Of a stretch of DNA of 64,000 bases, positions 1 to 13,940 are shown one piece after another (positions within the stretch are counted from its first letter, which is position 1; every line of letters starts with the position of its first letter). Made by a program: the position numbers and the translations under genes. The notes under the pieces are model-generated. The model did not search any database and was not told the DNA's origin. It saw only the letters and a program-made list of their open reading frames with translations. The stretch lies in NCBI GenBank assembly GCA_013399305.1, contig VXAI01000039.1, positions 3,236,845 through 3,300,844 of the forward strand, read 5' to 3'. Source of the DNA: Rostratula benghalensis (lineage: Eukaryota > Chordata > Aves > Charadriiformes > Rostratulidae).

Positions 1-1617
1 ATATATCAGGAAAGAAGGATTTGATTGAATCTTCACTGAACGGCAGTCTTCACTCTTGCCTGTGAGAGGGAATTTAACCCCATAGGTTTATTTTCTATCA
101 TCATTCTGAATATCATGTCCTTCTAGCTCTATAGCTGCAGCACTATTAAAATCGAACTTACTTTATCTTTCTCATTATCACTCTAAGTGGGCCTGGACCA
201 TCAGATAGTTATTAACTACAGGAAATGCCCTTTGACTTGATCATTGCTGCATGAATTTGTAATGCAGACAGTTGATTATGCCTTTAGTTCATTACCAGTT
301 GTGGTTATGACCTTTTTAATTTACTTAGCAAACAGTAGTATAAAATCTTGATGGGTGGTATAATCCACATGTCCCAAGCTGCTGTCAGCCATTCTGGTAG
401 GCATAGTTTACTACAGAAGCAGCCAAGCTGATGCTTATGCATAAGTACACAAGATAGAAAGGCAGTCCTGTGGCAAGATATGTGCTGTACCCGGAGAAGC
501 GTTTCAGAGTGTGTTTATCTTTGAATACAAGAGCAGCCTCGTTATTTCTGTGAGCTGACTCAGATGTTTAATATCAAGTATATGCTGAACAAGTTGGCAG
601 AACTGAAACCATAATGCTCTGCTCTTTGCAAGGCAGAGCCCAAAGGGCCTTTCATCTCAAAAAACAATGATTAGTGATCATACTGCAAGGTCAGCCACTC
701 GTTATTTTTACATGCTCAGTATCAATCAGCTGCGCAAAATATATCAAAAAGCATTTAGAATATAACATTGCGTTGAGATTATTTAAGAATTTGTTGAAAC
801 AGACTAGACAGAAATAGTAAAAAGTTCAAGCCAAATTGTACTATTTTAAGTTTACATACAGCTTCCAATGATTTCATATCTGCTGACTGCAGGGTAGCCA
901 CATGCTTCAGTCTGAGAGCAGAACTTGGCTCTATGACAATTTAAAAACAGAAAGAAGCCTTTCAAACCAGTTGGTGGATAAATACTTTGAACCAAAGGCC
1001 TTTGTATTTCAACCAAAATGAATCACCACACACTCTGTTTAGACAATGCTTTTTCAAATCAGGAAAACCACAAAATCATATATTTGTACTAAAATACTTT
1101 TTTATCTTTTTTCAAATGGGAAGAATTCTAAACATCCATGACCTACTTTTCTATCTCCAACTACATAGGAATGAAATATATTTATAGCGCAGCTGACTAA
1201 TTCATCTTTACATTCTGATAGCAGAAAGCCTGTTAATGGAATTGAGATACTATAGCAACTGTTTTAGTGTTTTATATATAAAACATATACAGATGGGATG
1301 AACTCACTTAGATGAACACATCTGATTATAAACTACTTTATTTACCCTTATTGGTATGATTATGCGCAAGCTAATAACAAAAGAGGGTAATCAGACCACG
1401 GGGTCTGATCAACTTCCATAGTTTTAAATGCTGCCAAAATCCCTGGAGTGATTTGGACTGGCCCCAGCTAACCTCTTCCCAAATAGTTCAGTTGACAGTG
1501 TGGGCCAGAGACTGTTCCCCATGATGCACATGTTCACCTTCTGAGGGTGAGAGAGTTTGGATGCACAGTATGTATGAATCAAGAAGGAGAAAACTCCATG
1601 GCACGTTAAAAATCACA
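1..1617. other. Intergenic, nothing recognised
   Basis: AT-rich unique sequence. Open frames are short and match no protein that I know. Confidence 0.6.
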
Positions 1618-2105
1618 GAAACACAGAATCATTTCCATTTGAAGGGGCCCTTGACAGTTATGTGCTCTAGCCTTCTGTTCATATTAGGGCTAACTTCAGT
1701 GAGAAGTCAAGGCCCTGTGGACTTAAGTTTTCAATATCTCCAAAGATGGAGACTCTGCAACATCTCTGGGTCATCTGCTGCAGTGTTTGACCACCTTCAC
1801 TGTGAAGATATTTTTCCTTTCAGTAACCAGAATTTCCCGTGTGTCTCTTGTCTCACCCCCTTTTCATTTGCACACTGTGAAGATTCTGCCTCCATCTTCT
1901 TTATCACCTTCCAGGAAATAGTAAAGATACCAACAAGACCCTCTTGAGCCTCCTTTTCTCCAGACAGAACACATATAGGTCCTTCAGCTCTTCATCATGC
2001 AATATCTACTCCAGCCTGCCAAATACTCTGGAGGTTTGCCACTGGGCTCACTCCAGCTTGCCAGCATCTTTGGGAGCACAAAAATGGAAGGGGACACTGC
2101 GGCAT
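1618..2105 (-). mobile_element. Old CR1 LINE fragment, 3' part
   Basis: Read on the minus strand it is a degraded CR1 3' region. The 3' end lies at ACACAGAATCATTTCC near 1620. Landmarks in + strand form are CACCTTCACTGTGAAGATAT near 1795, CTGCCTCCATCTTCTTTA near 1888 and GAGCCTCCTTTTCTCCAG near 1946, which match the order of CR1 landmarks. Many indels; the far end is approximate. Confidence 0.7.
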
Positions 2106-3319
2106 AACAATTGTTACCCCAGCTTAGTAACATTAGCCATACATTAACTTCTTGAGCATGCTTTCCATGCTTTTTAGTGAGCAAAGGGTAATGGTCCCCA
2201 AGAGATATTGCCTTGGCAGTTTCACTGCAGCATCCTCAATCTGGGCCTGTGACAAGTAACAGACTTCTTGAGATTCCTAGTGTAGGGATAAAATGACCCT
2301 TACATAACGAGTAGCATGTATTTAAGATTATGATCTATATTAACTGCATCTACAAAACCTGGTTTAGGACACTCCAGCTGTTTTACATAGAGTCATGCTG
2401 TCACTATACTGGAAACTAGGAGCAATATGGCAACATTTCCATTGAATCTAATCCAAATATCATTTTAATGCACAAATCCTACCGTGAAAAGCAGTATATA
2501 CTAATCCAAGCAGAAATCTTCACTAATTTGGTTTTATTCCTCCCTGTATTCAGGCTCCTCTATTTATACATAAAGCTAGCAATTCTACATTGCACTGCAA
2601 GGTGCAGTATAGACATAGTCCTCAGTTGAGTCAAGTGTATTCACTCTGATTAGAACCTGAGGAGGTTCCTTGTCCTACCAGATGGCATCGTTTTGGCTCA
2701 TGACACAGAAATGAACTCATAGCTAGTCCTTAACGCATGAAAGAAATGTATGTTACTTCCATTTTAAAATCTGTTTGCTCTCTGCTTTTTCAGTGCAGAT
2801 AGTCCTTCTGACAGCCCACTTTATACCTAATTCTGACATCTTTGATGGTCTGTTCCTACATGGAGAAATGGTGTTTTCTTGCTATGCTGGCATTTCACAT
2901 CCCACAGAGTTCGCAACAAAGGTGGTTCTGCTGTGTTGCTTGAATGCTAAGCTTAGAGTAAGGGATGACAAGGTGAATGTAAGCCTTTGATTAGGTGGAT
3001 CCATTTTTAAGACATGATTGATATATAAAATCTGCATCAGATTCTTACAAAAAAAAAGTCCTGTCCAGTTAAAATCCGCAGTATTACTTGGAGTAGTGCA
3101 TTAAAAGGATGCTATTGAAAAGTGACCATTATGTGCTACATGCCACCAGTGTTTGCTTTCTTATAACCAGTACAAGACAGGCTATTGGAATTTTTTCTAC
3201 TTTCCCCATATCTGGAGCATGTAATTTGTTTCAAACTGGCAAAAATCAATCTTAGGAACTTTACTACAGGTAAAATTTTAAATACCTGAAACTTGGGGGC
3301 TTTATTTGGGCCCTAATAT
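2106..3319. other. Intergenic, nothing recognised
   Basis: AT-rich unique sequence between two CR1 fragments; no gene or RNA signal seen. Confidence 0.6.
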
Positions 3320-4620
3320 AGAATCATAGAATGGTTATAGTTGGAAAGGACCTTAAAGTTCATCTAATTAAGCCCCGTGCCATGGGCAGGGTCACCTCCC
3401 ATTAGACCAGGTTGCTCTTGAACACTTCCAGGGATGTGGCATCCACAACTTCTACGGGCAACGTGTTACAGCACCTCACCACACTCACACAAAAGAATTA
3501 CTTACTGATAACTAATCTAAATATCTCCTCTTTCAGTTTGAAGCCATTAACCCTCATGTTATAACTCCACTCCCTGATAAAGAGTCCCTCCCCATCTTTC
3601 CTGTAGGTCCCCTTTAGGTACTGAAAGGGTGCAATAAGGTGTCCCTGGAGCTTCCTCTTCTCCAGGCTGAACAACCCCAACTGTCTCAGCCTGTCTTCAT
3701 AGGAGAGGTGCCCCAGCCCTCAGACCATTTTCATGGCCCTCCCATGGACTCATTCCAGTAGGCCCATGTCCTTTCTGCCTTTCTGTTCTGAAGACTCTGA
3801 AGCTGGATGCAGTACTCCATGTAGGGTCTCATGAGAGCAGAGTAGATGGGCAGAATCACCTCCCTTGGAATTGCTGGCCACATTTCTTTTGATAGAGCCC
3901 AGGATTCAGTTTGCTTTCTGGGCTGCCAGCTCACACTGCTGACTCATGTTGAACTTCTCATTCACCAACACCCCCAAGTCCTCCTCAGGGCTACTCTTAA
4001 GCCATTCTCTGCCCAACCTGTATTTGTGCCTGGGATTGCTGTGACCCAGGTACAGGACATTTCATTTGGCTTGGTTGAAAATCATGAAGTTCACACAGAC
4101 CTACTTCTCAAGTGTGTCCAAGTCCTCCAGCGTTGACTGCACCATACAGCTTGGTGTTGTCAGCAAACTTGCTGAGGGTGCAACAAGTCCCACTGTCCAC
4201 GTCTCCGACAAAGATGTTTAACAGCACCGGTCACAGTACTGACCCCTGAGGAACACTACTCATCACTGGCTTCCACCTACCCATTGAGCCATTGACCACA
4301 ACCCTTTGAGTGGGGCCATCTAGCCACTTCCTGATCCACCAAGTGGTCCATCCATCATATATGTGTCTCTCCCATTTAGAGACCAGAATGTCATGTAGGA
4401 TAGTGTCAAACGTTTTGCATACATCCAGGCAGATGATGTCTCTTGCTCTCCCCTTATCTACCAATGCAGTAGCGCATTCATAGAAGGCCACCAAATTTGT
4501 TAGGCATGACTTGCCCTTAGTGAAGCTATGCTGGTGGTCACTAATCACCTCCTTATTTTCCATGTGGCTTCACAGTGACTCCACTCTTCTACCTCTGCAT
4601 GCGCTTTACATGATGGTATC
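3320..4620 (-). mobile_element. CR1 LINE fragment with reverse-transcriptase remnants
   Basis: Minus-strand CR1 of about 1.3 kb. The 3' end is the typical AGAATCATAGAATGG at 3320. A reverse-transcriptase segment at 4231-4563 shows [26 protein letters not shown] and VPQGSVL motifs, and the later part shows REVILPIYSALMRPYMEYC near 3800-3860. Stops and frameshifts make it inactive. The 5' end is truncated near 4600-4620. Confidence 0.93.
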
Positions 4621-7600
4621 AGAAGAGTGTTGGATTTGATTTGGGATAGAGGACCAAGTAAGATGCAGAGCCTGTTCCCTTGGCTTTACTCCAGCCAAGG
4701 GCAATTCTGGCTGAACTGTCAGTTATGAGCTTTAAAGCTTCTGTGTTCTACCATATAATACAAAATTAATATTATGTTGTCTGTCTCTCAACATATCTCA
4801 CTAAATTACTTCTATAATCCTTTCCCCACAGCTTTTCTGGAGTATTCATAAGGGTTTGGTAGGTGATAGAGGTTTTACTTTAGTCCTTTGAGGCCATGCT
4901 TATTTATTGATTTTGTATAGTAATCATTTAGGGTGAATCTTTGGAATTTAGCTTTAACTATAATTATGGTTCATTTAAGTGACACTGAAGTAAAGCCTAT
5001 CAATGTGTAGCTTGTAGGATCAGCTTTATCACAGAAACTTAGTGCCTTTATTAGAGTTAGGAAATCTAATAGCATATGTGAAATGTATTATGTTCCTAAA
5101 TAGTATTAAAAATCATCTTCCAGTTATATTACTTTTTAGTGCAAAATTTGCACATGTATAAAATATGTATCTTAACAGTAACAGATACTGGATCATCTGC
5201 CTGAAAAATTTTAATTAAGCTTTTTGATTTATTTACCTAATATTATGCTGCAACGTAAACAGAAAATAGGATTATCTTTAAGTTTTAAGTAAAAAAGGGG
5301 CAATGCTAAGTTCAAGCCTTTGATAATCATAAAAATTTCTGAATTCCTGATTATTACTGTCCTGTCTCTTATCAGTAAGACATATCAGCATACAGCACTT
5401 TAAGCAGATCTGCTGAAAGCAACTATAAGCAAACCAGATTGAGTATGGCCGCTTGCACTGTGTTGTACAAATTTAGTTTTGTGTGTAGGGTTTTTTTAGA
5501 TTTTTTGATATATTTTTGCATATTGCAGCTTTACACCAACTAATAGACTGAAAGAGCAACGTAAAGATAATGACTCCAGAAAAAGACCTGGCTGCAAGTA
5601 TTTTTGTAACTTTCTGAGATATATGTCTCATACTGGTAGCCCAAAAATACATGGTATGAGTACACCACCCACACTGCAGCCCTTCTCATGTGCTAGAGTG
5701 TGGAATAGAGGATTATCCTTTATTCATTCTGCCCATTTTAAGCAACTGACACCTTGTTTGTGCAATTGTAAAGAGCAGGAGCTTTTCTCTACTATGGGGT
5801 ACTGAATTCTTTAACTTGCTGGAACGGGGTTCATTTATAACCTGGGATAAATGGACCAGGTGAATTTCTATACATATATTCAAACATTTATGAATTTACA
5901 TCTACAAATAAATAATAAAATGGTTTAAGCTCCTGGGTGCTCTCTCTACTTTGCAAGACCAAAGAATTAATGAAGCAACTGACTGACTATATTGATCCTG
6001 TAGCACTGTACAAAGCAAGGAAAATAATTCCTAGACTTGCATGTTTATATTGATTTACTGCTGAGAAGTAAAGATGAGAACATTTTGCTTGGCGCTTTTT
6101 CTCTCATAATTTAATAAGTTGCCGTAACAAAGGTGAGGTCTGATTTTGGGAGTAAGTGCCTCTGCAAATCACTGGCCAAATGGATCTACGTACATCAACT
6201 GAGTCACACTGGGGGTGATCAACACTGAAACTATATGTTGTCACTGCAACAGGTATTTCCAGTGATATTTACTGAATAATGATTTGAGTGCATAGCAGCA
6301 TACAAAGGAATAGTGTCCTCCTGCTGCATCCAAGAAAGGTTACAAAAGCCCAGCTTTAATATGATGAAGGCAGGAAGCTATGATGGAGCTGTTTTCCATT
6401 CTCATTACAATAATTGTCGTTCATAACCTGTCATTTTCCATTCCTGTCACAAACTTTGCCAGAAAGAAGATATCTTCTGTTTAAAATTAAGAAGACATGC
6501 AGAACCCCCCCACACTTTCTCTAATGTTTGTGTGAGATGTAATCAGCATTTCAGATGTTTCCCGTATTTTCTAGAAGACTGCAGAAGGGTGAAGCAACAT
6601 CGTCTTTTTGCTATTCAATTTTGCTGAGTTGGCTTATCTTGCTTTCTGTTATGGGCTGAAAAAAACCCCAAACCTTATTGAGACATACATAATATTCTAG
6701 CTATTCAAAATTAGGTGATTAAATATATATATACACAAAATCTATATATAGGGATATAACTCACCATAATGATATAATGTTTCTGAACAATTTAAAAAAC
6801 AAAAACATTTGGAAACAAACTTGCATATGTATTTCTGAAGTTTGAAAGGCTAGAAACCTTAATTACATTTAGCAGATCTCGTTAAAAAAAAAAATTATGG
6901 ATTCACAAAATTTTGATCACCCTATGCATCAATAGTAACCCTGTCATACCTTATCTTCCAGGTGGTTTCTGATAATTAGTGCATTAGAAGATTTTGAAGT
7001 GCTCAAACATGGCAAAAGGAACTGCAGAACACCAAAGACAGGAAAGGAAAGAAAAACTTAAAAAGGTACCAAGAGAAACAGAGAGAACAAAGAGAAAGAC
7101 ACAGCAGGCTCAAAACCAGCCAGTAATACATTAATTCCATCTGTCAGTGGTAGGAAACAATCAGAAATAGGAATTTAAGGTGGTCAGTAAAGGAAAGCAG
7201 TACCTAAAAGGCTTATTCCACTGTAGTAAAATCCAGAAATTCACACTAATTTTTCTTTACTCTGGAAAGTTTTCCCCATTAAATAAACTCCTCAACGCAT
7301 TTTTCACAAGAAATCTGTGTGCTTAATTTTAAATGGTATGGAGAATATTTTCATAAGCAGATAGTTCTTGAGTGGAGATTTCATAGCAATTTGTTGAAAT
7401 TTCATGGACTATTTCCTCTTGCTCTGTGAACCCTGATGGAAGTCAGAAGGCCAAAAATGGGTTTTTTTTTCATAAATTCTTCTATTTCAGTTTTTAGCAT
7501 AGCTTTACTGTTCTGCAATTTTTATCCTCTGTTATGGAGCATCATTCAACAAGGCTCTACTTCTACATATATTATATTTTATTACAACAATTACTTCCTA

Positions 7601-9521
7601 TAATTATGGCAAATGGCTTTTGCAACATCTTAGGAATCCATACTAAGCTGCTGAACCTTCTTGTGTTAATCCATAGCAGGAAAGCATGGACATTTTTGAC
7701 AGGTTTTCAGACTGAAGCAAACGTTACCAAAATAAACAAAACACAGTGTGTTCACAATTAATTAGTTTAACTGGGGCATTTTTGTTTGTCATGAATAGAA
7801 ATTTGAATGAATACAAGGAAAAATAATTTAATTATAAATATACTTGCAGTTGAACATAATGGTGCCATCAATTTTTTAGCAGACTCCACATTAAAGTCCA
7901 TGGGGAATCTGTTAAAATATTGATAGCAGGATATGGCCCATTATGAGGACACACAATGTGTTCTATTTTAAACAGCGAATTAATAAAGATTTGTTTGAGG
8001 AGGATGTAAGAAGAATAAACAGTGAGGTTTATTTCAGTATATTACTGGAGCATATAAAGAATTCCAAATTATTGCCTTTCAACTCTTATTTTTTGCCTTG
8101 CAACATGCATGTTATTCATAGAAAAGAAAAAAAAAAGTGTGTGTACAAAAATATTTATATTATGTAATATACATATAATTATATCCCTCTCATATAATAA
8201 AATCTAGACTCCCCAAAAGGACCAGAATATTCAAGGAAGTGGATTTTTTTCTTTATTTTATGCTTTTTTCTCATTAAGGTTTACCAGAATGGCAAAAGAT
8301 GCTTCCATTCTTCTGAGGGAAGGAAATATAAGCCTCCTTTTTTAACTTAAACTTCTTGAAGTCTTACAGAATGCATAAGACACAGGCACTAATAAAGTAT
8401 TTCATATCTTTTGTCTTTTTTCTGCTTCCTTAGAAATAATTGAGGTATTTTTTATAAATGTTTTCTAGCTATTACTTTCCAAAGTTCAAAAAGGGAGAAG
8501 AATATAACACCAATAACAACTTAGTCTATGCAATCTTTATGCAATACTCTTTTCTCATTTTCCATTTTGTTCTCACCCAAAATAGGTATTCCTTCCCCTA
8601 ATTTATTTCCTTTAGTGGGCAAAGGGAGAGAAGCACAAGTGTAATGAGGAAGCAGAGGGTAATACAGCCTGTCAAGCCACCATAGTTCTTAGGACCCAAC
8701 GGCTCACGCTGATGATCTCTGTCTGTTTGCCTGTCTTTGGTCGGCCTTAAAAGCCTATTTTGGAAACAAGCAGAATTTATCACTTTCTAGACAGATATTT
8801 TGAAAACTGATGATCATATCCTTGATCTTCAGGTTTCACTGTTTAAGTAAAGCAGAAGCTTATGTAACTTACTTTTTCTTTTTTTTTTTTAACTAGCACA
8901 ATATATGAAGCTATGCAAAGACAGCTGCAAGTGACAAGATTTTGGCTGAAGCATGCTTTTGGCTTTCTCTGTTGGCAGGGCTTGGGTACCTCTCAGAGCA
9001 GCGGTCAGGGTTTCATAGCTCCCCTTGACCCCCAGATGGGATAGCAATCTGGTGTGGGTGTTGCAGCTGCCAAGTATGATTTGAAGCTGAGAACAGTTTA
9101 TAGTTGGGTCCACTGTGCAAGGGCAATTAGAATTGATAGATCTTGGAAATATATGTGGCACCTGTACAAATGCCAAACCACCTCATTAAAGTTGGTGTTA
9201 TTGCACTAAATAATCACTAAACTAATCAGATTTGAGTGAGCCATCAAATAAAATGGATATTCCTGAATATCCAATATCTAAAGTTATCTCAGCTTCTTGA
9301 GTGTCCCTTTCCCTCATCTTTTGGAGCTGGAGTCTAGCTGGTATACAGTGCTTTCATGCTGGTCCACTAGCAGGAGAAAGGCCAGGGTTACAACTATAAA
9401 CCCATTCAAACATGACAAGTGAATAAGCTCCAGCTGACTGCAACTTTGTGCAGAACTGAAACTACCAATCTCAAACATTGCCATCAAGTGGGGTCAACAG
9501 TCATTGGAAGATACTTATATG
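4621..9521. other. Intergenic, AT-rich
   Basis: No coding frame recognised. Holds an AT dinucleotide stretch at 6722-6735 and other AT-rich simple sequence, e.g. 8150-8180. The moderately GC-rich part at 8930-9130 could be an old repeat but was not identified. Confidence 0.55.
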
Positions 9522-9590
9522 GAAGATCTAAAGGCCTCTTGAAAACTGAAACAGAAGATCTAAAGGCCTCTTGAAAACTGAAACAGAAGA
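9522..9590. repeat. 32-bp tandem duplication, two copies
   Basis: Bases 9522-9553 and 9554-9585 are identical (GAAGATCTAAAGGCCTCTTG then AAAACTGAAACA), followed by five more bases of a third unit. No coding frame of interest. Confidence 0.95.
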
Positions 9591-12500
9591 CCAAGCTTTT
9601 TGTGAGAGAAAAAATTTGTATCTGGTCTGGTGTGGCCACATAAAGAAAGGGGTAGTAAAAACATCTTATTCTGGTCTGTCTGGGCTCCTGTGTCTGCATC
9701 TAAAATGTGGGTAGAGACTACACAATCTCCTGGACATACTGGCTGATTGCCCTTATGCTGAAACTGTTCCATTGTCATGGTTCTGAATATGAAGTTGGCC
9801 TCTCATAAGAGGACAGTGCTATCCAGTTGGGTATTCTTCATGAAGTCTCATGGCTTTAGCAAATATGCATAATAATATATTTGGATTTAAAGAGATGGTA
9901 TAAGGACTGTATTTCCCCATAGATTTTCTATATGTAATTTTATCCTAAAATTGGATATAATGTAACTTGCTGATGGGTAAGAAGACATGCACTATATATT
10001 TTAGCTACAATGGAAATAATTTGGTTTCTGTAAGTTATGAATGCTTGACAAACGTGCCCTTCTTTGGTTGAAGAGGTGTATAGCTATGATCGCATTGTTA
10101 CAAATATGTCTCTTGAAGCTCTGTATCAGGCAACAGGATGGGGTTACTCCTTCAATGTTAGGTCATGTTTGGTGGTGGGACAGCATGAAATGGGGATTTT
10201 ATGACTTCCAGCACTGAGATAAGGAACTACAAATAAAGACTAGCAGAAAAAACAGGGGTAAATCTTAGAAATCCTTGCCTTCAACTCCTAATAAGATCTA
10301 TGGTAATTGTAGGCTAATGTCCCCATACTCATCAACATTCCTACAACCATCAAAATGTAAATTAATTAATGTAAATCAGTAAAGAGAAAATAATGAAGTT
10401 TTGATGCACACATTTAATCGTTTGCACAAGTTTGCTTAAAGGGAACATACCAACAGATGAAATGATTAATTTTCAATTTTGTTTTATAGTAAAGCTAATT
10501 TCTCTCGCATTAGCAGATTGTTTTTCCTTAAACAATAATTAAGGCACAAGGCCAAAAAGAGTACATACTCTTTGAGTATGTACACATATGTACTGTCTAA
10601 AAGATGAATGCCAAGGGTCTGCTGTGCAATTAGTGTCCCACTATTAAAGTTTGCTACATAAGACTGACAGTTACTTTCTCTGTTACCACACAGTCAAGAT
10701 TTTTTATTAGAATTGCCTTAACAACTGTGAAAACAGTGCTCTGCTGAAGTGAAATTAGAAACAAAATTTAAAATTTGAACTGTTAAAAGAATTGTTAAAA
10801 AGAGCAAAGAAAGAGGAAAAAAAACCCTATTTTTTGTTTAAGAAATAATCTTGTTTTAAGCAAAGCATATAATAATAGGGCTGTGGAGATCATAATGGGG
10901 TGTTTATGATCACAAAAAAACCCAACAATTAGTCTTGTTTTTTTCTTACAACTTTAATTCCTACCAGCAGCAGAAATATGCAGAAATCCAATACTGGCTT
11001 TGTTTGGATGCTAACTATTTAGGGTACACTATAATGAGGTGTAAAGGTTCCCATATTGCAACTCTGGAGGCATTCTTTCCCTTTCAGGAGGAAAGCCCAT
11101 GAGCCTCACACATGCAGAACTGGCTGCACGAATAACAGGACATTACAAGTCACTCTTGTCTACAAGAGCAGGCACAGAGATCATGGGTCTCTGAAAGTCT
11201 ATGCTTCTCATTTCAATAGTTAAAATTTCTAAAACAAAAGAATAATGAAAGAATCTTGCATGTGTATCATCCATCTACTGCAGGAGTAGCACTACTGAAG
11301 TCAATGAAGATTGGCATTCAGTAGAAATAAAACAGTGAGAGCAGATAGTGAATTTTCATGTTACCTTACATCTTTGCCTTATCTGTATATGTCATGACTG
11401 GCCTTGACCCTAACCTTTCTGTACTGTGAAGAGAGTTTTGTAGTTTTGTACTAAATTTCTTTTTCTCTTTTGGATATAATGATAATGGTAGGTGAGCATG
11501 GAGCTACTCCATAAGCAGCAGCCCTTTTCACCTACCAGAAACATTATGTTTTCCTAAAACTCAGGTAGAAGTAAGAAGTGACATGTTATATACACGGCTT
11601 CATGTGCCTGCAATGTCCAGAACAGCTGCCAGAGAGAAAACCACACAAGTGAATGGTGTCAGACAGTTTTTGTCACTTTAAGTAAGAAATGCAATTACCT
11701 GATCTGAGGCCAGAAAAATGGATGCAAAGATCTAAAACTACAGAAATGGAACAATTGCTTTTGTTATGTTGGGTCTTTTTTTTAGCACAAATCCATGAGA
11801 ACAACATTGGAAAAATGATTAATCCAGACTAAAGCAGCGTACCACGAGACAAACTAAGTGTCTTTCTTAAGAGTATCTGGCTCTCAGAGTGTGGTGCAGT
11901 GACTACAGATGAGGTCTTATGAGATAATTATGGCAATTCAGCATATGCTGACTGCTGAATTGTGCTGAAATATCCTCTCTGTTAAGAGAAGTAAGTGGTG
12001 GGACAGCAGGTGAACATTTCTGAGCTGAAGCTTTATAGTCTTCCATGATTGAAGATTGGTTAGCCAATGTTAGCATTTAGTTGTGACATGACTCAGTCTG
12101 TGATATAGCTGTAAATATCCACACATACACTTCACTCTGGAAATATCAAAGCACTTAAGCATACGAACTATTTAACAGAATACTGAGAAATTTGAGGAAA
12201 AGTACTTCAAATATGGTTCAAGTAATTATCACTTCATACGATAAACTCAAGGGCTTATCTACATTAAGGACTGCAGAACTAAAAATATCTCCTTTAAGAT
12301 AACAAATAAATTCATTGTTCTGATTCATCCAGGGAAAGTTAAATAGCTTTGGTCAGTGCCTTTCAACCCCTTGTATAAAGCAAGCTACATTCAATCCTGT
12401 GAAATATTCCTTTACATAGAAAAAAAGATCATTCATTATGAGCATTACTATGTGCATATTCATGCTCATCCATAAAAGAAATGTAAACATTGCTCCAAGT

Positions 12501-12672
12501 CTATGCATATGAGAGTAGGACACAGTGAATCACCTTTTGGAACACAGAAATAATATGGAAATAATTGCTTCATTTTAAACCTGTGATACAATACACTGTA
12601 TGGTGGTGCAATACAACATAGTGCTATCATTATATCCTACTTCTTTAGAGGAAACAGTGGAGAAGAGCAAGA
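9591..12672. other. Intergenic, nothing recognised
   Basis: AT-rich unique sequence; frames are short and interrupted. No repeat family recognised. Confidence 0.55.
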
Positions 12673-13036
12673 GAATCATAGATTCATAGATTCATAGAAT
12701 GGTTTATGTTGGAAGCAACCTTAAAGATCATCTTGTTCCAACCCCCCTGCTGTGCAGTGACACCTTCCACTAGACCAGGTTGTTCAAAGCTCCATCCAGC
12801 TGGACCTTGAACACTTCCAAGAATGAGGCATCCACAATTTCTCTGAGCAACCTGCTCCAGTTCCTCATCACCTTCGCAGTAAAGAATTATTTCCTAATGT
12901 CCAATGTAAATCTACTCTCTTTCAGTTTAGAACCATTATCCCTCATCCTATCACTACATTCCCCGATAGAGTACCTCCTCATCTCTCCTGTAGGCCCTCT
13001 TCAGGTATTGGAAGGCCCTTTTAAGGTCTCTCCATA
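12673..13036 (-). mobile_element. CR1 LINE fragment, 3' end
   Basis: Begins with the terminal repeats ATAGATTCATAGATTCATAG at about 12679, then TGGAAGCAACCTTAAAGATCAT and TAGACCAGGTTGTTCAAAGC, the usual CR1 3' end in reverse. Ends near GGTCTCTCCATAAAAC. The three ATTCATAG units are the element's own 3' repeat. Confidence 0.93.
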
Positions 13037-13940
13037 AAACAATGAATTGGGTGAACTTCTTTCACCCAGATCAAACAATGGTGCCATCATAGCAAGAAAT
13101 GATTCGGCAGGACTAGTCAGTGTCGCATACAATTACAGCTTACTTTTTGCACGCTATACAGTAAAGATTCCTCTATTCATGGCAGTAAAGAATACCTTCT
13201 TCCACACTAAAGGCACACTTCCCACTGAATACAACCAAATACTTCCAAAACTATCCCCTAAGCCCCATGTAGGCAGATTACAAGATTTTTCACAGAGCAG
13301 AATTTCACAACTATAGCCTCAGAACCATTGAGGCTCCATAGAGTGCTTGCTGCTGTATTGCAGAAATTCAGCTGACTTAATGATTCTGCTGACTCCTTTT
13401 TTTCTAGCAGCTGTTGCATTACAAGACATCTGGAAATACACAGAATGCTTTCCTAAAGCTAATCAACTATGGAAACCACTCCTATTACTGTGACAAAGAC
13501 CTGAAGCAGGTGCAGATCAAAAGAACGATGTTTGTACAGATGTAGGTTGGAGGAGTACCACATGCAATTTATCAGGCAAGGTATGGTTTAAAAAACTCAT
13601 CCATATGAAAGGCCAATAAGGAAGCACATCTGGTAATTTTTTCTCCAACAGGTAGAAGCCTTGAGAGGTCCAAGGCAAGGGAGGGCAGGAGAGGAAGAGA
13701 CCAGCCGTGAATGAGGCAGTCACAGTCAGACGATTAAACCAATCTGTTGCATTTTCAAAAGGCAGGATTTGTCCCAGATACACAAGTGCATTTCCTAAAC
13801 TTTTATGACACTATTGAGTGTGTTTCCCTAATCATGTTTAAAAAGTATTTTGCCCATGTGCTACTCCCTCAGGAGGTTACACATGGAGCATTTCCAATAA
13901 ACCAGAAGGTCAGTGTCCATAAAACTATATTAAACAGCCA
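13037..13940. other. Intergenic spacer between CR1 copies
   Basis: Unique sequence with short frames on both strands; no similarity recognised. Confidence 0.55.

Noticed and set aside
4231..4563. Reverse-transcriptase-like frame as an endogenous retrovirus
   Set aside because: The motifs and the 3' end at 3320 are those of CR1 LINEs; no LTR, gag or primer-binding site is seen.
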